From Prochlorococcus marinus (GTDB lineage Bacteria > Cyanobacteriota > Cyanobacteriia > PCC-6307 > Cyanobiaceae), in assembly GCF_001180245.1 (NCBI RefSeq), contig NZ_CVSV01000040.1, positions 1 to 35,856 of the forward strand: a DNA stretch of 35,856 nt. Reading direction: 5' to 3'. A model generated the notes under the pieces. The model saw only the letters and a program-made list of their open reading frames with translations, did no database searches and had not been told where the DNA came from. This document shows, one piece after another, positions 26,430 through 34,956 of the stretch. The position numbers were made by a program, and so were the translations under genes. Within the stretch, counting starts at the first letter, position 1. Each line of letters starts with the position of its first letter.

Positions 26430-27371
26430 TTAAATACCGCTAGGTAATTTTCTGGTTAAATTCCTTAATTTTCTTAGTGCCTTAAGTTCAACTTGTCTTA
26501 CTCTTTCTCTAGAAACTTCCAATAATCTTCCAATTTCTGCAAGCGTATGTCTCTCATTTGAATCAAGTCCAAACCTTAGTTTGAGAACATGTTGTTCTTG
26601 CTCGCTTAAATGACTTAACCACTTACCAAGTTGCTCTTGATGCATTTTCTGTTCGACTTGATCTAAAGGCTCTTCATTATTACTATCTGCAATTAAATCA
26701 CCTAAAAAGCTCCTGCCATCATCACCATTTACTGGAGCATCCAAACTACTTGTTGATAAGGCTTGTCTTAAAACAGAATCCAATTCTTCAACATCAATTT
26801 CCATTGCCTCTGCAATTTCAATTCTGCTTGGCATAGCACCAAGCTTATGAGATAAATCCCTACTAACTTTTCTAATAGAAGCTAACCTTTCACTTAAGTG
26901 AACAGGTAAACGTATTGTTCTTGATTGACAGGCAATTGCTCTTGTCATGCTCTGCCTAATCCACCAAAAGGCATAAGTAGAAAACTTATATCCTCTTGTT
27001 GGATCAAATTTTTCAACAGCCCTCTCCAACCCTAGAGAACCTTCTTGTACCAAATCAAGTAATTCTAGTCCTTTACCTTGATATTTTTTTGCCACACTTA
27101 CAACTAATCTTAAATTAGCTTTCATCATTCTTTCTTTAGCTCTTCGACCAATTTTTATAGTTCTTTTTTGCTGAGTTGTAAAATCATTAATCTTTTCATT
27201 TAATTGTCCATCTTCTGTAAGAATCATCATCTTCTGGACTTGATTACCCAGTTCAATCTCTTCAGCAGGTGTTAATAAGGGAACTCTACCTATATTCTGC
27301 AAATACCAACTTATTGGATCATTACCCCTCCTTTTTGGTTGTTCTGATTGAGTTGGTAATGATGAGACCAT
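26430..27371 (-). CDS. Group 2 RNA polymerase sigma factor (sigma-70 family)
   Basis: A 313-residue sigma factor. The start has DPISWYLQNIGRVPLLTPAEEIELG (region 1.2), and the middle has the region 2 core with the KYQGKGLELLDLVQEGSLGLERAVEKFDP and YKFSTYAFWWIRQSMTRAI segments. Region 3 and region 4 follow, with LRFGLDSNERHTLAEIGRLL and SRERVRQVELKALRKLR. It lacks the long N-terminal region of the housekeeping RpoD, so it is a group 2 (non-essential, SigB to SigE type) factor that recognises RpoD-like promoters under stress or diel cues. Which subgroup cannot be told by eye. The 139 bases upstream hold its promoter but no motif I trust. Confidence 0.95.
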   Translation of the reverse strand: MVSSLPTQSEQPKRRGNDPISWYLQNIGRVPLLTPAEEIELGNQVQKMMILTEDGQLNEKINDFTTQQKRTIKIGRRAKERMMKANLRLVVSVAKKYQGKGLELLDLVQEGSLGLERAVEKFDPTRGYKFSTYAFWWIRQSMTRAIACQSRTIRLPVHLSERLASIRKVSRDLSHKLGAMPSRIEIAEAMEIDVEELDSVLRQALSTSSLDAPVNGDDGRSFLGDLIADSNNEEPLDQVEQKMHQEQLGKWLSHLSEQEQHVLKLRFGLDSNERHTLAEIGRLLEVSRERVRQVELKALRKLRNLTRKLPSGI

Positions 27372-27510
27372 TTTTTGACCTAATTAGGTAGTAAAACTCT
27401 CCTACACTTTTTAAGAAATGGCCAAATATTTAATGCGCGCTTCAGATTTCAAGTAATATTTGTACACTTATGTGTTTAAAGCTATAAAAAACCCTCTTAA
27501 ATTGTTTCTT

Positions 27511-29076
27511 TCAAGATATTTGTCTCGTTTTTGTATTTCTCATTAATTTTGCCAGTTCGTCACCAATAGCAGAAGCATTTGACCCACTTTTGCACTTCGA
27601 TGCAGCAAATGAATGCAAAAGTACATATTTAGCAAAACAATCTGTTGATATATTTCTGCACAAGGTTAAATCAATCGCAGAACTACCAGCTACAAAACCA
27701 GATAAAAGATCACCCAATCCAGCTCGAGCTGTCTGAGAATCGGTTCCAAAAAGTTGCCATACGTTTTTTTTATCAGCAATTATACTGTTTGCTCCTTTTA
27801 ACAAAATACTGATATTGAATTCTTTTGCCGCATCACGAGCAAACCCAACATTGGTATTAGATTTTATATTAGGAAATAATCTTCCAAATTCTTTGCTATG
27901 TGGTGTAATCCATGTTTTAAATTTTCTCTCTAAAAAGAAATTTGAACCCAACTTAGATTCCGAAATTCTATTAAGAGCATCTGCATCCAAGATCAATAAT
28001 CCTCCAAAATCTATAAGATAATCTTTTGATTTTTGCCAATCATCATTATCAATTCCTATTCCTGGACCGACAGCTAATGAATCAAATGCACTTAAATCAA
28101 TATTCTTTAATGCACTAAATAAAGATGCATTTCCATTTAGGTTGGATTGCATAGTTTCTTTTATAACTATTTCTGGGGCAACTTGCCAAATAGTTTCCGC
28201 AACTATCCCAGGAAGGACCGCAGAGATAAAGCCTGCTCCACTTGATATGGCGCCTTTTAATGCCAAGTATGCAGCACCTGGATATTTTTCACTCCCGGCT
28301 ATTAGTAATGTTCTACCTCTTTGATATTTGTTGGAATTTTTTGGTAAAAAAGGTAACCCAATATTTTTTATATCTTTGTAAGTAACCTTAAAAATCTTTT
28401 TATCAATTTTGGACAGCTTACTAGTAGGCATCCCAATATCTATATGGTGCAATTCTCCAATAAAAGGTAAAGCAGAGTCTTGGGTCAACCCAATCTTATA
28501 AAGACCAATGGCCAAGGTATAGTCTGCCTTAACTGCATCTTCTAAAAAAGGCTCTCCTTTATCAGGACATAATCCTGTTGGAATATCAATACTTATTATC
28601 TTTCCAGATTTTTTATGAAATTTTTGATTAAACAATTTAATTAATTTATCATCAACTTTTCTTGTTTGATTATTACCAAAAACTGCATCAATCCAAAGTT
28701 CTTTCCCACTTGCATCAGGTGGCTCTACTAATTTTGTGACACCAATAGATGTAAGATAACTAAGGTGATCATTTGTTAGTGTTTTTTTTATTGGGAATGG
28801 ACACCATACCTGAACATAAAAACCTTTCAAAAAAAGCTCTCTAGCTATTACTGCACCATCCCCCCCATTATGCCCAGGACCTATAAAAACAGTTATTCCA
28901 TTCTTTAGAAGAGGTTTCTTTTTTAAGAGCCATCTACTAATTTGGATGCCAGCTTTTTCCATCAATGCTTCTTGTGGCATTCCATCAGAAAACATTTCTT
29001 TCTCTACCATCAACATTTGCTTTGAATCAACAATTAAATGTTTAGAATCAATTGTTGGCCATACAATTTCGTTCAT
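27511..29076 (-). CDS. nnr: Bifunctional NAD(P)H-hydrate repair enzyme (epimerase/dehydratase)
   Basis: A 521-residue fusion that repairs damaged hydrated NADH and NADPH. The N-terminal NnrE-like epimerase (about 1-230) has IGPGHNGGDG (65-74), and its late WIDAVFGN and ISIDIPTGLCPDKGEP segments. The C-terminal NnrD-like dehydratase (about 245-521) has YQRGRTLLIAGSEKYPGAAYLA, LAVGPGIG, LILDADALN, ITPHSKEFGRLF and the ARAGLGDLLSG motif in place of the more common GTGDVL. Both halves look complete. Start ATG. It is divergent from mnmA with a 46-base gap. Confidence 0.93.
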   Translation of the reverse strand: MNEIVWPTIDSKHLIVDSKQMLMVEKEMFSDGMPQEALMEKAGIQISRWLLKKKPLLKNGITVFIGPGHNGGDGAVIARELFLKGFYVQVWCPFPIKKTLTNDHLSYLTSIGVTKLVEPPDASGKELWIDAVFGNNQTRKVDDKLIKLFNQKFHKKSGKIISIDIPTGLCPDKGEPFLEDAVKADYTLAIGLYKIGLTQDSALPFIGELHHIDIGMPTSKLSKIDKKIFKVTYKDIKNIGLPFLPKNSNKYQRGRTLLIAGSEKYPGAAYLALKGAISSGAGFISAVLPGIVAETIWQVAPEIVIKETMQSNLNGNASLFSALKNIDLSAFDSLAVGPGIGIDNDDWQKSKDYLIDFGGLLILDADALNRISESKLGSNFFLERKFKTWITPHSKEFGRLFPNIKSNTNVGFARDAAKEFNISILLKGANSIIADKKNVWQLFGTDSQTARAGLGDLLSGFVAGSSAIDLTLCRNISTDCFAKYVLLHSFAASKCKSGSNASAIGDELAKLMRNTKTRQIS

Positions 29077-29122
29077 AATTAGTACAAAGCAATTGAAGAA
29101 CTGTTCAAAAATTTAAACTCCC

Positions 29123-30280
29123 ATGTTAAAAACACAAAAGGATAAAAAATTAGAGAACTTTTTTTCTTCTAATAATAAAACTAAAAAGAAGAAAAATATT
29201 ATTGTAGGGCTTTCTGGTGGCGTAGATAGTTCTCTTTCAGCTGCTCTACTTGTAGAAAGAGGCTGGAATGTTGAGGGACTAACTCTTTGGCTAATGAAAG
29301 GACAAGGCTCCTGTTGTTCTGAAGGATTAGTAGATGCTGCTGGCCTTTGTGAAGATTTGGGAATTGATCACAAAATAATAGACTCAAGAGAAATTTTCGA
29401 AAGAGAGGTAATTAAAAAAACTACTGAAAGCTATGAGAAAGGATTCACTCCACTGCCATGTTCGATGTGCAACAAGAATGTGAAGTTTGAAGAGATGCTT
29501 AATTACGCAATTAACAAAAAAGACTTTACTCATATTGCGACCGGACATTATGCAAGGATAAAAAAATCATCTTATGCTGGAACACTTGATTGCAAGAGCT
29601 TTGTGTTTAAGGACTTCCTTCTTCTCAGAGGTGCTGACAAAAACAAAGACCAAAGTTATTTTCTTTATTCTCTTTCACAAGAAGTACTAAGCAGATTAGA
29701 ATTTCCTCTTGGTGAAATGAAAAAAGAAGAGACAAGAAAAGAAGCCCTGAGATTAGGCCTTAGAACTGCTCAAAAACCAGAAAGTCAAGATTTATGTTTA
29801 GTTGAGCATTATGGATCAATGCAGAGATTTATCGACGAACACATTGAACCCAAAGAAGGAGAAATTGTTCATGTAAATGGGAAAGTCCTTGGAACGCACA
29901 ATGGTATCCAGCACTTTACAGTAGGTCAAAGAAAAGGTTTGGGGATTGCTTGGCCTGAACCACTATATGTAAAAAGTTTAGACAGGGTAAAAAACATAGT
30001 TTGTGTAGCAGATAAAAGTGATCTATTGAATAGAGAAGCGATAATTAGTAAGGTTAACTGGGTTTCAATCGAAGAACCTAAACAAGAAATAGAAGTAGAA
30101 GCACAAATCAGATATAGAAGCCATCCAGTAAAAGGAACTTTAGTACCTTTGAAAAATTTAGATAATCCAACTAAAACATATAAATTAATTTTTGAAGAAA
30201 GTCAAAGCTCGGTAACACCTGGACAAGCTGCAGTTTTTTATAAAGGAGAAATTCTATTGGGTGGCGGATTAATTAATTAA
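29123..30280 (+). CDS. mnmA: tRNA-specific 2-thiouridylase MnmA
   Basis: A 385-residue enzyme that adds sulfur to U34 of Glu, Gln and Lys tRNAs. The ATP PP-loop SGGVDSS is at 31-37. The two catalytic cysteines are Cys116 (in LPCSMCN) and Cys225 (in SQDLCLVE). Other marks are [26 protein letters not shown] and the late [17 protein letters not shown]. The N-terminal 24 residues are a basic, low-complexity extension. It overlaps the 3' end of the convergent lnt by eight bases. Start ATG. Confidence 0.96.
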   Translation: MLKTQKDKKLENFFSSNNKTKKKKNIIVGLSGGVDSSLSAALLVERGWNVEGLTLWLMKGQGSCCSEGLVDAAGLCEDLGIDHKIIDSREIFEREVIKKTTESYEKGFTPLPCSMCNKNVKFEEMLNYAINKKDFTHIATGHYARIKKSSYAGTLDCKSFVFKDFLLLRGADKNKDQSYFLYSLSQEVLSRLEFPLGEMKKEETRKEALRLGLRTAQKPESQDLCLVEHYGSMQRFIDEHIEPKEGEIVHVNGKVLGTHNGIQHFTVGQRKGLGIAWPEPLYVKSLDRVKNIVCVADKSDLLNREAIISKVNWVSIEEPKQEIEVEAQIRYRSHPVKGTLVPLKNLDNPTKTYKLIFEESQSSVTPGQAAVFYKGEILLGGGLIN

Positions 30281-31760
30281 TTTTCCAAAAGAAATTTAAT
30301 CCCATAAAAAATATAAACAATAAAAAAATAGGTTTATCTCCAAATTTTGTATATAAGGTCTTATGGGATGAAAAATTAGGGAAAACTACTTTATTTTGCT
30401 CCTCATTTAAATCTAGAAGTTGAATTATTTTCCCATCATCTTTAATTAAACCCGAAGGACCAGTATTTGATACAAGTAGATTATCTTTTTTATTTTCAAT
30501 ACTTCTCAATCTTGCCAAAGACAGGAATTGATTATAAAGCTTAGTTGGATAGGGATCTAAATTTGCTGCAGTTATTATTAGTTTTGCACCGCTATTAATA
30601 GCCTTTCTTATTTTCAATCCATCACTAATTTCATAACAAATAGCCACTGCAAGAGGTTGTGAAAATTTAGGATCAAACAATCTTGAATCAGAGCCAGGTT
30701 TAATTCCTCCTACAGCAGATAATCCTCTTGAAAAACTATCTAGAAAACTAGGTGTTTTTTCACCTAATGGAACAAGTCTTTGTTTGTCTATAAATGAGGT
30801 AAAAGATTTATCTCCAATTTGAAATCCGAGTAAAGAACTTCTTAACTCATTATTAGAATTCCTGAAACCTCCTGCCAAGGTATTAACCTTAAAGCCTTTA
30901 GATAAATAAAAATTTTTATATAGAGTTCCTTCAGGAGCAACAAGAAGTCTTGCTTGATTGGCTAAAGCATACTTTTGAGCGATAGATAGCTTTTCTTCAA
31001 TAAATTCATCATTTATTTTTAATTTTTCTCTTGTTGGTATATTAGTTTGCCAAATAGCTACTGGATATTCATAATTTCTTTTAATTGGAGTTGTTAAACC
31101 TCCAAATAAATGTAAGAAAATAAAAACCAAAAGTCCTAAAAGAAATATTTTTTTAAAGTAAAGTTTTCTTTCCCATCTACCTTGAATATAAAAAATCCAA
31201 AATCCAATCAATATTTGTAATACGCATAAACCACTTGCACCAATCCATCTTGCTAAACCAGCAAGATAAATATCACCTGGGATAAGACTCTCTCCTAAAC
31301 CTATCCAAAAAAAAGGTGTTTGAGAAAGTATCAATTCACCAATACCCCAAGTCAAAGATAAAAAAAATACTTTTACTGTTAAAGATAATATTTTCATTTT
31401 GAAAACATCGTCTTTCCAGAGAATGATTTCAACTAAAAATCCCCATAAATAAACTAATATTCCACCCAAAAAAGCGCAAGATAATAATATTGAAATGGTG
31501 ATTATTAAACTTGTAAGCCATGAAAACCCAAGCCATGTCAATGGATGAAGATCATAAAGCCAAGAATGACTTATCAAGATAAAGAAAAAACCCCAAGAAA
31601 AATTTGCTATTCTCCTTTCACTTCCCTTCCATAAAATAAATAAAGATATCGGCATAAAAAACAGCCAAAAATTACTTGAAACTGAAATTCCTCCAAAAAT
31701 CCCTCCTAAACAAGGGAAAAAATATTGTCTTAGACTTTTAAATTGAGTTGGGATTAACAA
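30273..31760 (-). CDS. lnt: Apolipoprotein N-acyltransferase
   Basis: A 495-residue membrane enzyme that adds the third acyl chain to the N-terminal cysteine of lipoproteins. About seven to eight hydrophobic segments fill residues 15-225, with a last one near the C-terminus. The nitrilase-type domain (about 235-450) keeps the catalytic triad: Glu277 (APEGTLY), Lys335 (VPLGEKTP) and Cys375 (AICYEISDG). Picocyanobacterial lipoproteins are therefore expected to be triacylated. Start is TTG at 31760; no better start is visible. It is divergent from the FKBP gene with an 85-base gap. Confidence 0.94.
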   Translation of the reverse strand: MLIPTQFKSLRQYFFPCLGGIFGGISVSSNFWLFFMPISLFILWKGSERRIANFSWGFFFILISHSWLYDLHPLTWLGFSWLTSLIITISILLSCAFLGGILVYLWGFLVEIILWKDDVFKMKILSLTVKVFFLSLTWGIGELILSQTPFFWIGLGESLIPGDIYLAGLARWIGASGLCVLQILIGFWIFYIQGRWERKLYFKKIFLLGLLVFIFLHLFGGLTTPIKRNYEYPVAIWQTNIPTREKLKINDEFIEEKLSIAQKYALANQARLLVAPEGTLYKNFYLSKGFKVNTLAGGFRNSNNELRSSLLGFQIGDKSFTSFIDKQRLVPLGEKTPSFLDSFSRGLSAVGGIKPGSDSRLFDPKFSQPLAVAICYEISDGLKIRKAINSGAKLIITAANLDPYPTKLYNQFLSLARLRSIENKKDNLLVSNTGPSGLIKDDGKIIQLLDLNEEQNKVVFPNFSSHKTLYTKFGDKPIFLLFIFFMGLNFFWKIN

Positions 31761-31845
31761 TCTAAAATTACGAAATTAAATTTATAATCACTCATTTATT
31801 GTACCTTCATTCTGTAGACTTAGTTCTAGTAACTTTCAAAATTAA

Positions 31846-32418
31846 GTGAAAGAAGTCTTTATCAGTTTTGCAGTTTTTGTTTTTTGTGTTTCATTAACTC
31901 TTTTCAGTCAATTTAATTCACCTCAAGTTGTAAATGCTGCTGAATCAGAAACTCAGTCAGTTCAAAGAGCACCTGTTGCAAATTCATCAAATGTCTCAAA
32001 TAATAATTTATTTGAACTAGACCCATCTGATCCAAATCCTATACTTTTCGCTATGGCAGAAGAAACACCATTAGACAACAATTCAAGGACTACAGATAGT
32101 GGTCTAATTATTGCAGATATCGTAAACGGGGAAGGAGATGAGGCTAGTGCTGGGCAAACAGTTACTGTAAATTACACAGGAACACTAGAAGACGGGACAC
32201 AATTTGATACCAGTATAGGCAGAGCTCCATTCAGCTTTCCCTTGGGTGCTGGACGAGTAATAAAAGGTTGGGACGAAGGTGTAGCAGGCATGAAAGTTGG
32301 AGGCAAAAGAAAATTAACAATACCTCCGGAACTTGGATACGGATCAAGAGGAGCTGGAAATGTAATTCCTGCTAATGCGACATTAATATTTGAAGTTGAA
32401 TTATTAAAAGTCAATTAA
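31846..32418 (+). CDS. Secreted FKBP-type peptidyl-prolyl isomerase
   Basis: A 190-residue protein starting at GTG 31846. Residues 1-32 form a signal peptide with a likely cut after VVNA-A. A low-complexity Ser/Asn linker (35-80) leads to the FKBP domain (about 98-190) with [50 protein letters not shown] and the final [10 protein letters not shown]. The residues lining the proline pocket (Tyr, Phe, Asp, Trp) are present. It would help fold exported or lumenal proteins. It precedes sodN by 78 bases on the same strand; a functional link is not shown. Confidence 0.95.
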   Translation: MKEVFISFAVFVFCVSLTLFSQFNSPQVVNAAESETQSVQRAPVANSSNVSNNNLFELDPSDPNPILFAMAEETPLDNNSRTTDSGLIIADIVNGEGDEASAGQTVTVNYTGTLEDGTQFDTSIGRAPFSFPLGAGRVIKGWDEGVAGMKVGGKRKLTIPPELGYGSRGAGNVIPANATLIFEVELLKVN

Positions 32419-32496
32419 ATTAAGTAAGAAAAATATCTAAGACTTTTCAATTTAGTTGATCTCCAAGTAATATATATACAACACCAAATATTTGAA

Positions 32497-32970
32497 ATGT
32501 TAAGTAAATTCATCAATTCTTTTCTAGATAAAAAATCCCCAATGACAGTGCATGCTCACTGCGATGGTCCTTGTGGTGTTTACGACCCAGCATCTACAAG
32601 AGTGGCAGCCGAAGCTGTTTTGTCAATGACAAAAAAACTTATTGCATTAGAAGCTCCTTCTAGCACTGATTCAGCAGAGTGGGCTGCATACAGTAATACA
32701 TTTTCTAGATATGTTGCCGTTAAAGAAGAGCAAGCAAAAGAAACAAAGAAAGAGATTCTAATTTTGTGGACAGATTACTTTAAACCAGTTCACTTAGAAA
32801 CTTATCCAGACTTACATGAAACCATTTGGAAGGCGGCCAAATTATGCAGTTCATGCAAAGTTAATATTGACTTAGGCCAAGCTGAAGAACTCATGAGTTA
32901 TGTAGAAAAAATTCATAACATTTTCTGGGCTTCAAAAGGAAGATCAGACGCTTTTGTAAAAGCTAGTTAA
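32497..32970 (+). CDS. sodN: Nickel superoxide dismutase (pro-enzyme)
   Basis: A 157-residue Ni-SOD. The first 20 residues (MLSKFINSFLDKKSPMTVHA) are a pro-peptide; cutting after Ala20 exposes the nickel hook HCDGPCGVYDPA with ligands His21, Cys22 and Cys26 (mature His1, Cys2, Cys6). The rest is the four-helix bundle, including the RYVAVKEEQAKETKKEI helix and the NIFWASKGR near the end. The mature hexamer destroys superoxide in the cytoplasm. The maturation peptidase gene follows directly, and a putative nickel transporter converges with it. Start ATG. Confidence 0.98.
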   Translation: MLSKFINSFLDKKSPMTVHAHCDGPCGVYDPASTRVAAEAVLSMTKKLIALEAPSSTDSAEWAAYSNTFSRYVAVKEEQAKETKKEILILWTDYFKPVHLETYPDLHETIWKAAKLCSSCKVNIDLGQAEELMSYVEKIHNIFWASKGRSDAFVKAS

Positions 32971-33002
32971 CCAGAGTTATCTTCAAAAGTTTTTTTGATT
33001 TT

Positions 33003-33371
33003 ATTTTATTTTTTTTAGGTTTAAGAAAAACCGCGATTATTAGTGGTGAATCCATGTTTCCTTACCTAAAAGAGGGTGACATTGTTTTTTATAAAAAATA
33101 TAAAAAGAATAAATCAATACTTAAAAATCGACAAATAGTTATTTTTAATCATCCAATTAAAAATAAAAGCCTAATAAAAAGGATTAATTCAGTAAAGCAA
33201 AATAACTTTGAGGTTATTGGCGACAATATTGAATTTAGCGAAGATAGCAATAAATTTGGATTAATCAATAACGAAAAAATAATTGGGATTGTCACCTCTA
33301 AAGTAATTTCTCCTAAATTAAAAAACTTTTTAGTTCAAAAAAACAGAAGCACTTCTTTGAATCCAAAATAA
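33003..33371 (+). CDS. sodX: Ni-SOD maturation peptidase SodX (S26 signal-peptidase family), start unclear
   Basis: This small S26-family peptidase cuts the pro-peptide of Ni-SOD. The catalytic serine is in the GESMFPYLKEGD motif and the general-base lysine in SLIKRI, followed by the GDN-x(4)-S-x-DS-x(2)-FG segment typical of the family. The first ATG in frame (33054) lies directly after the serine codon (33051-33053), so an ATG start would delete the active site. The frame stays open upstream to a TAG at 32964; the nearest plausible but rare start is ATT at 33003 (122 residues). A TTG at 32995 in another frame would join if the T8 tract at 33009-33016 had one more T. It follows sodN by about 30 bases and overlaps the convergent transporter gene by 42 bases. 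Confidence 0.85.
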   Translation: MLFFLGLRKTAIISGESMFPYLKEGDIVFYKKYKKNKSILKNRQIVIFNHPIKNKSLIKRINSVKQNNFEVIGDNIEFSEDSNKFGLINNEKIIGIVTSKVISPKLKNFLVQKNRSTSLNPK

Positions 33372-34001
33372 TCCCAAAGAAAAGGAAAGCCCTCCTGCTA
33401 CAGCTATTAATCTTTTAATAAATTTTTGACTTGCTTTAAAGGTAGTAAAAGATATTAAACAAGTAAAAAGATTCATACTTATAAGTGAACCAATCATATA
33501 TGAAATCAAATATAAGAAAGCGCTTGTTAAAGGTAGTGCTAAAGCAGGAAGAACTGCAAGAAAATGTGAACCTCCAGCTATACCGTGTAGCAATCCTAAA
33601 CCAGTCAAAGCATGTGAGTGCTTATTATTATTTTTTTGTTCCTTAACATGAACGTGAAAGTGACGATGGGCAATTCCATTCTCATGCTTATGGGAATGCG
33701 AGTGGATACTTAATTGAAAAGAATTTTTCATAGCAAATACTCCAACAATTAGAAGTGAAATTCCAACTAGGAATTCGGCGATACTAGAAAATTTGTTTAA
33801 TGGCGTAATATCCTTAATAAAAATTGCTAGAAAAGCTAACAAGAGGACTCCTGAAGAATGTCCCAAGCCCCATGAGAAACTATTTTTAAGAGCTTTTTGA
33901 GGATTATTTATCGCTGCTGGTGCCATTGCAATTAGATGATCAGCGCCACTAACAACATGCACAAATCCTGCGACTATGCCTGTTAAAATTACAGCCTGCA
34001 T
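33330..34001 (-). CDS. HupE/UreJ-type nickel transporter of the Ni-SOD locus (SodT-like)
   Basis: A 223-residue membrane protein with about six hydrophobic segments. Residues 15-22 (HVVSGADH) match the H-x5-D-H metal motif of HupE/UreJ transporters, and a related HGIAGGSHFLAVLPA later in the chain looks like a copy of it. A histidine-rich loop (about 99-131: HSHSHKH, HRHFHVHV, KHSH) could collect nickel. In marine cyanobacteria genes of this kind adjoin sodN and have been named SodT (recalled). It is convergent with sodX, overlapping by 42 bases, so it is transcribed from its own promoter. The substrate is inferred from context and motif. Confidence 0.88.
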   Translation of the reverse strand: MQAVILTGIVAGFVHVVSGADHLIAMAPAAINNPQKALKNSFSWGLGHSSGVLLLAFLAIFIKDITPLNKFSSIAEFLVGISLLIVGVFAMKNSFQLSIHSHSHKHENGIAHRHFHVHVKEQKNNNKHSHALTGLGLLHGIAGGSHFLAVLPALALPLTSAFLYLISYMIGSLISMNLFTCLISFTTFKASQKFIKRLIAVAGGLSFSLGLFWIQRSASVFLN

Positions 34002-34056
34002 ATATATTCAGTACAACTCTGTTTATTAAATTTTATAGCACGATTTGAAGTCAATA

Positions 34057-34944
34057 TTAAATTGAGTTAAATAAATTCTTGAAAGATTGTTCAATATCAG
34101 TTTCTTTCATAAAAGTTTCACCAATTAATACTCCCATGATTCCAATAGATCTAAGCGATTCTAAATCTTCGGCACTATTAATTCCAGATTCACTAATGGG
34201 AATAATATTTTGTTTTAAAAATATATCTGCATATGTATGCATCAATTCTTTTGATATTTTTAAATCCGTTTTAAAAGTCTTTAAGTCCCTATTATTTATT
34301 CCAATCAAATTAAAAGATTTTAACTTTAGAATCCTTTCTAATTCAAAAGAGTTATGGACTTCAACAAGAACACTCATCTTTAAATTATCAGCTATTTTCT
34401 TTAAATAAATTAAATCATCATCACTTAAAATCGCAGCGATTAATAATATTGCATCAGCACCAGATACCCTTGCTTTATAAATCTGATAAGCAGAAATAAT
34501 AAAATCTTTGCAGAGTAGAGGGAGATTAGTTGATTTCCTTACAGTTTCGAGTATTTCATAACTACCTTGAAAAAACCTTTTATCGGTAAGTACTGAGATA
34601 CATGATGCACCTAATCCTTCGTAACAATTTGCTATCTTTTCAGGGTTAAAATCTTTTCTAATAACTCCTTTACTCGGACTAGCTTTTTTTATTTCAGCAA
34701 TAACTCCTGGTTTTATTTTTGACTCCAAGATATTTTTGTAAAAATCTTTGGGAGTAGGAAGTTTTTCAATCTTTTTGATGAGATCTTCTAAAGAGACTAT
34801 CTTTTTAAAATTCTTAATTTCAATATCCTTGTGCCATACAATTTCTTCCAGAATATTTTTTGCTTGTGCTTCTCTATGAGGTACAGCATATTCTAAATTT
34901 TCTACCCTTACTGTTGGATTTGGTGGTCTGCGTCTTATCTCCAT
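34057..34944 (-). CDS. trpC: Indole-3-glycerol phosphate synthase
   Basis: A 295-residue enzyme closing the indole ring in tryptophan synthesis. The N-terminal 45 residues ([21 protein letters not shown]) are the cyanobacterial extension. The barrel shows [14 protein letters not shown] (catalytic Lys), [45 protein letters not shown] and PISESGI. It is single-function, not fused to TrpF. It lies 12 bases downstream of lpdA on the same strand, implying one transcript. Start ATG. Confidence 0.97.
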   Translation of the reverse strand: MEIRRRPPNPTVRVENLEYAVPHREAQAKNILEEIVWHKDIEIKNFKKIVSLEDLIKKIEKLPTPKDFYKNILESKIKPGVIAEIKKASPSKGVIRKDFNPEKIANCYEGLGASCISVLTDKRFFQGSYEILETVRKSTNLPLLCKDFIISAYQIYKARVSGADAILLIAAILSDDDLIYLKKIADNLKMSVLVEVHNSFELERILKLKSFNLIGINNRDLKTFKTDLKISKELMHTYADIFLKQNIIPISESGINSAEDLESLRSIGIMGVLIGETFMKETDIEQSFKNLFNSI

Positions 34945-34956
34945 TAATTTTAGATA

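Noticed and set aside
27440..27475. GTA-N7-TAC (minus strand) upstream of the sigma factor gene, resembling an NtcA site
   Set aside because: The NtcA spacing is N8; this is one short and AT-rich chance matches are common here.
32466..32480. GTA-N7-TAC ahead of sodN, resembling an NtcA site
   Set aside because: Spacing is again seven, and it is made of an alternating TA run likely to occur by chance.
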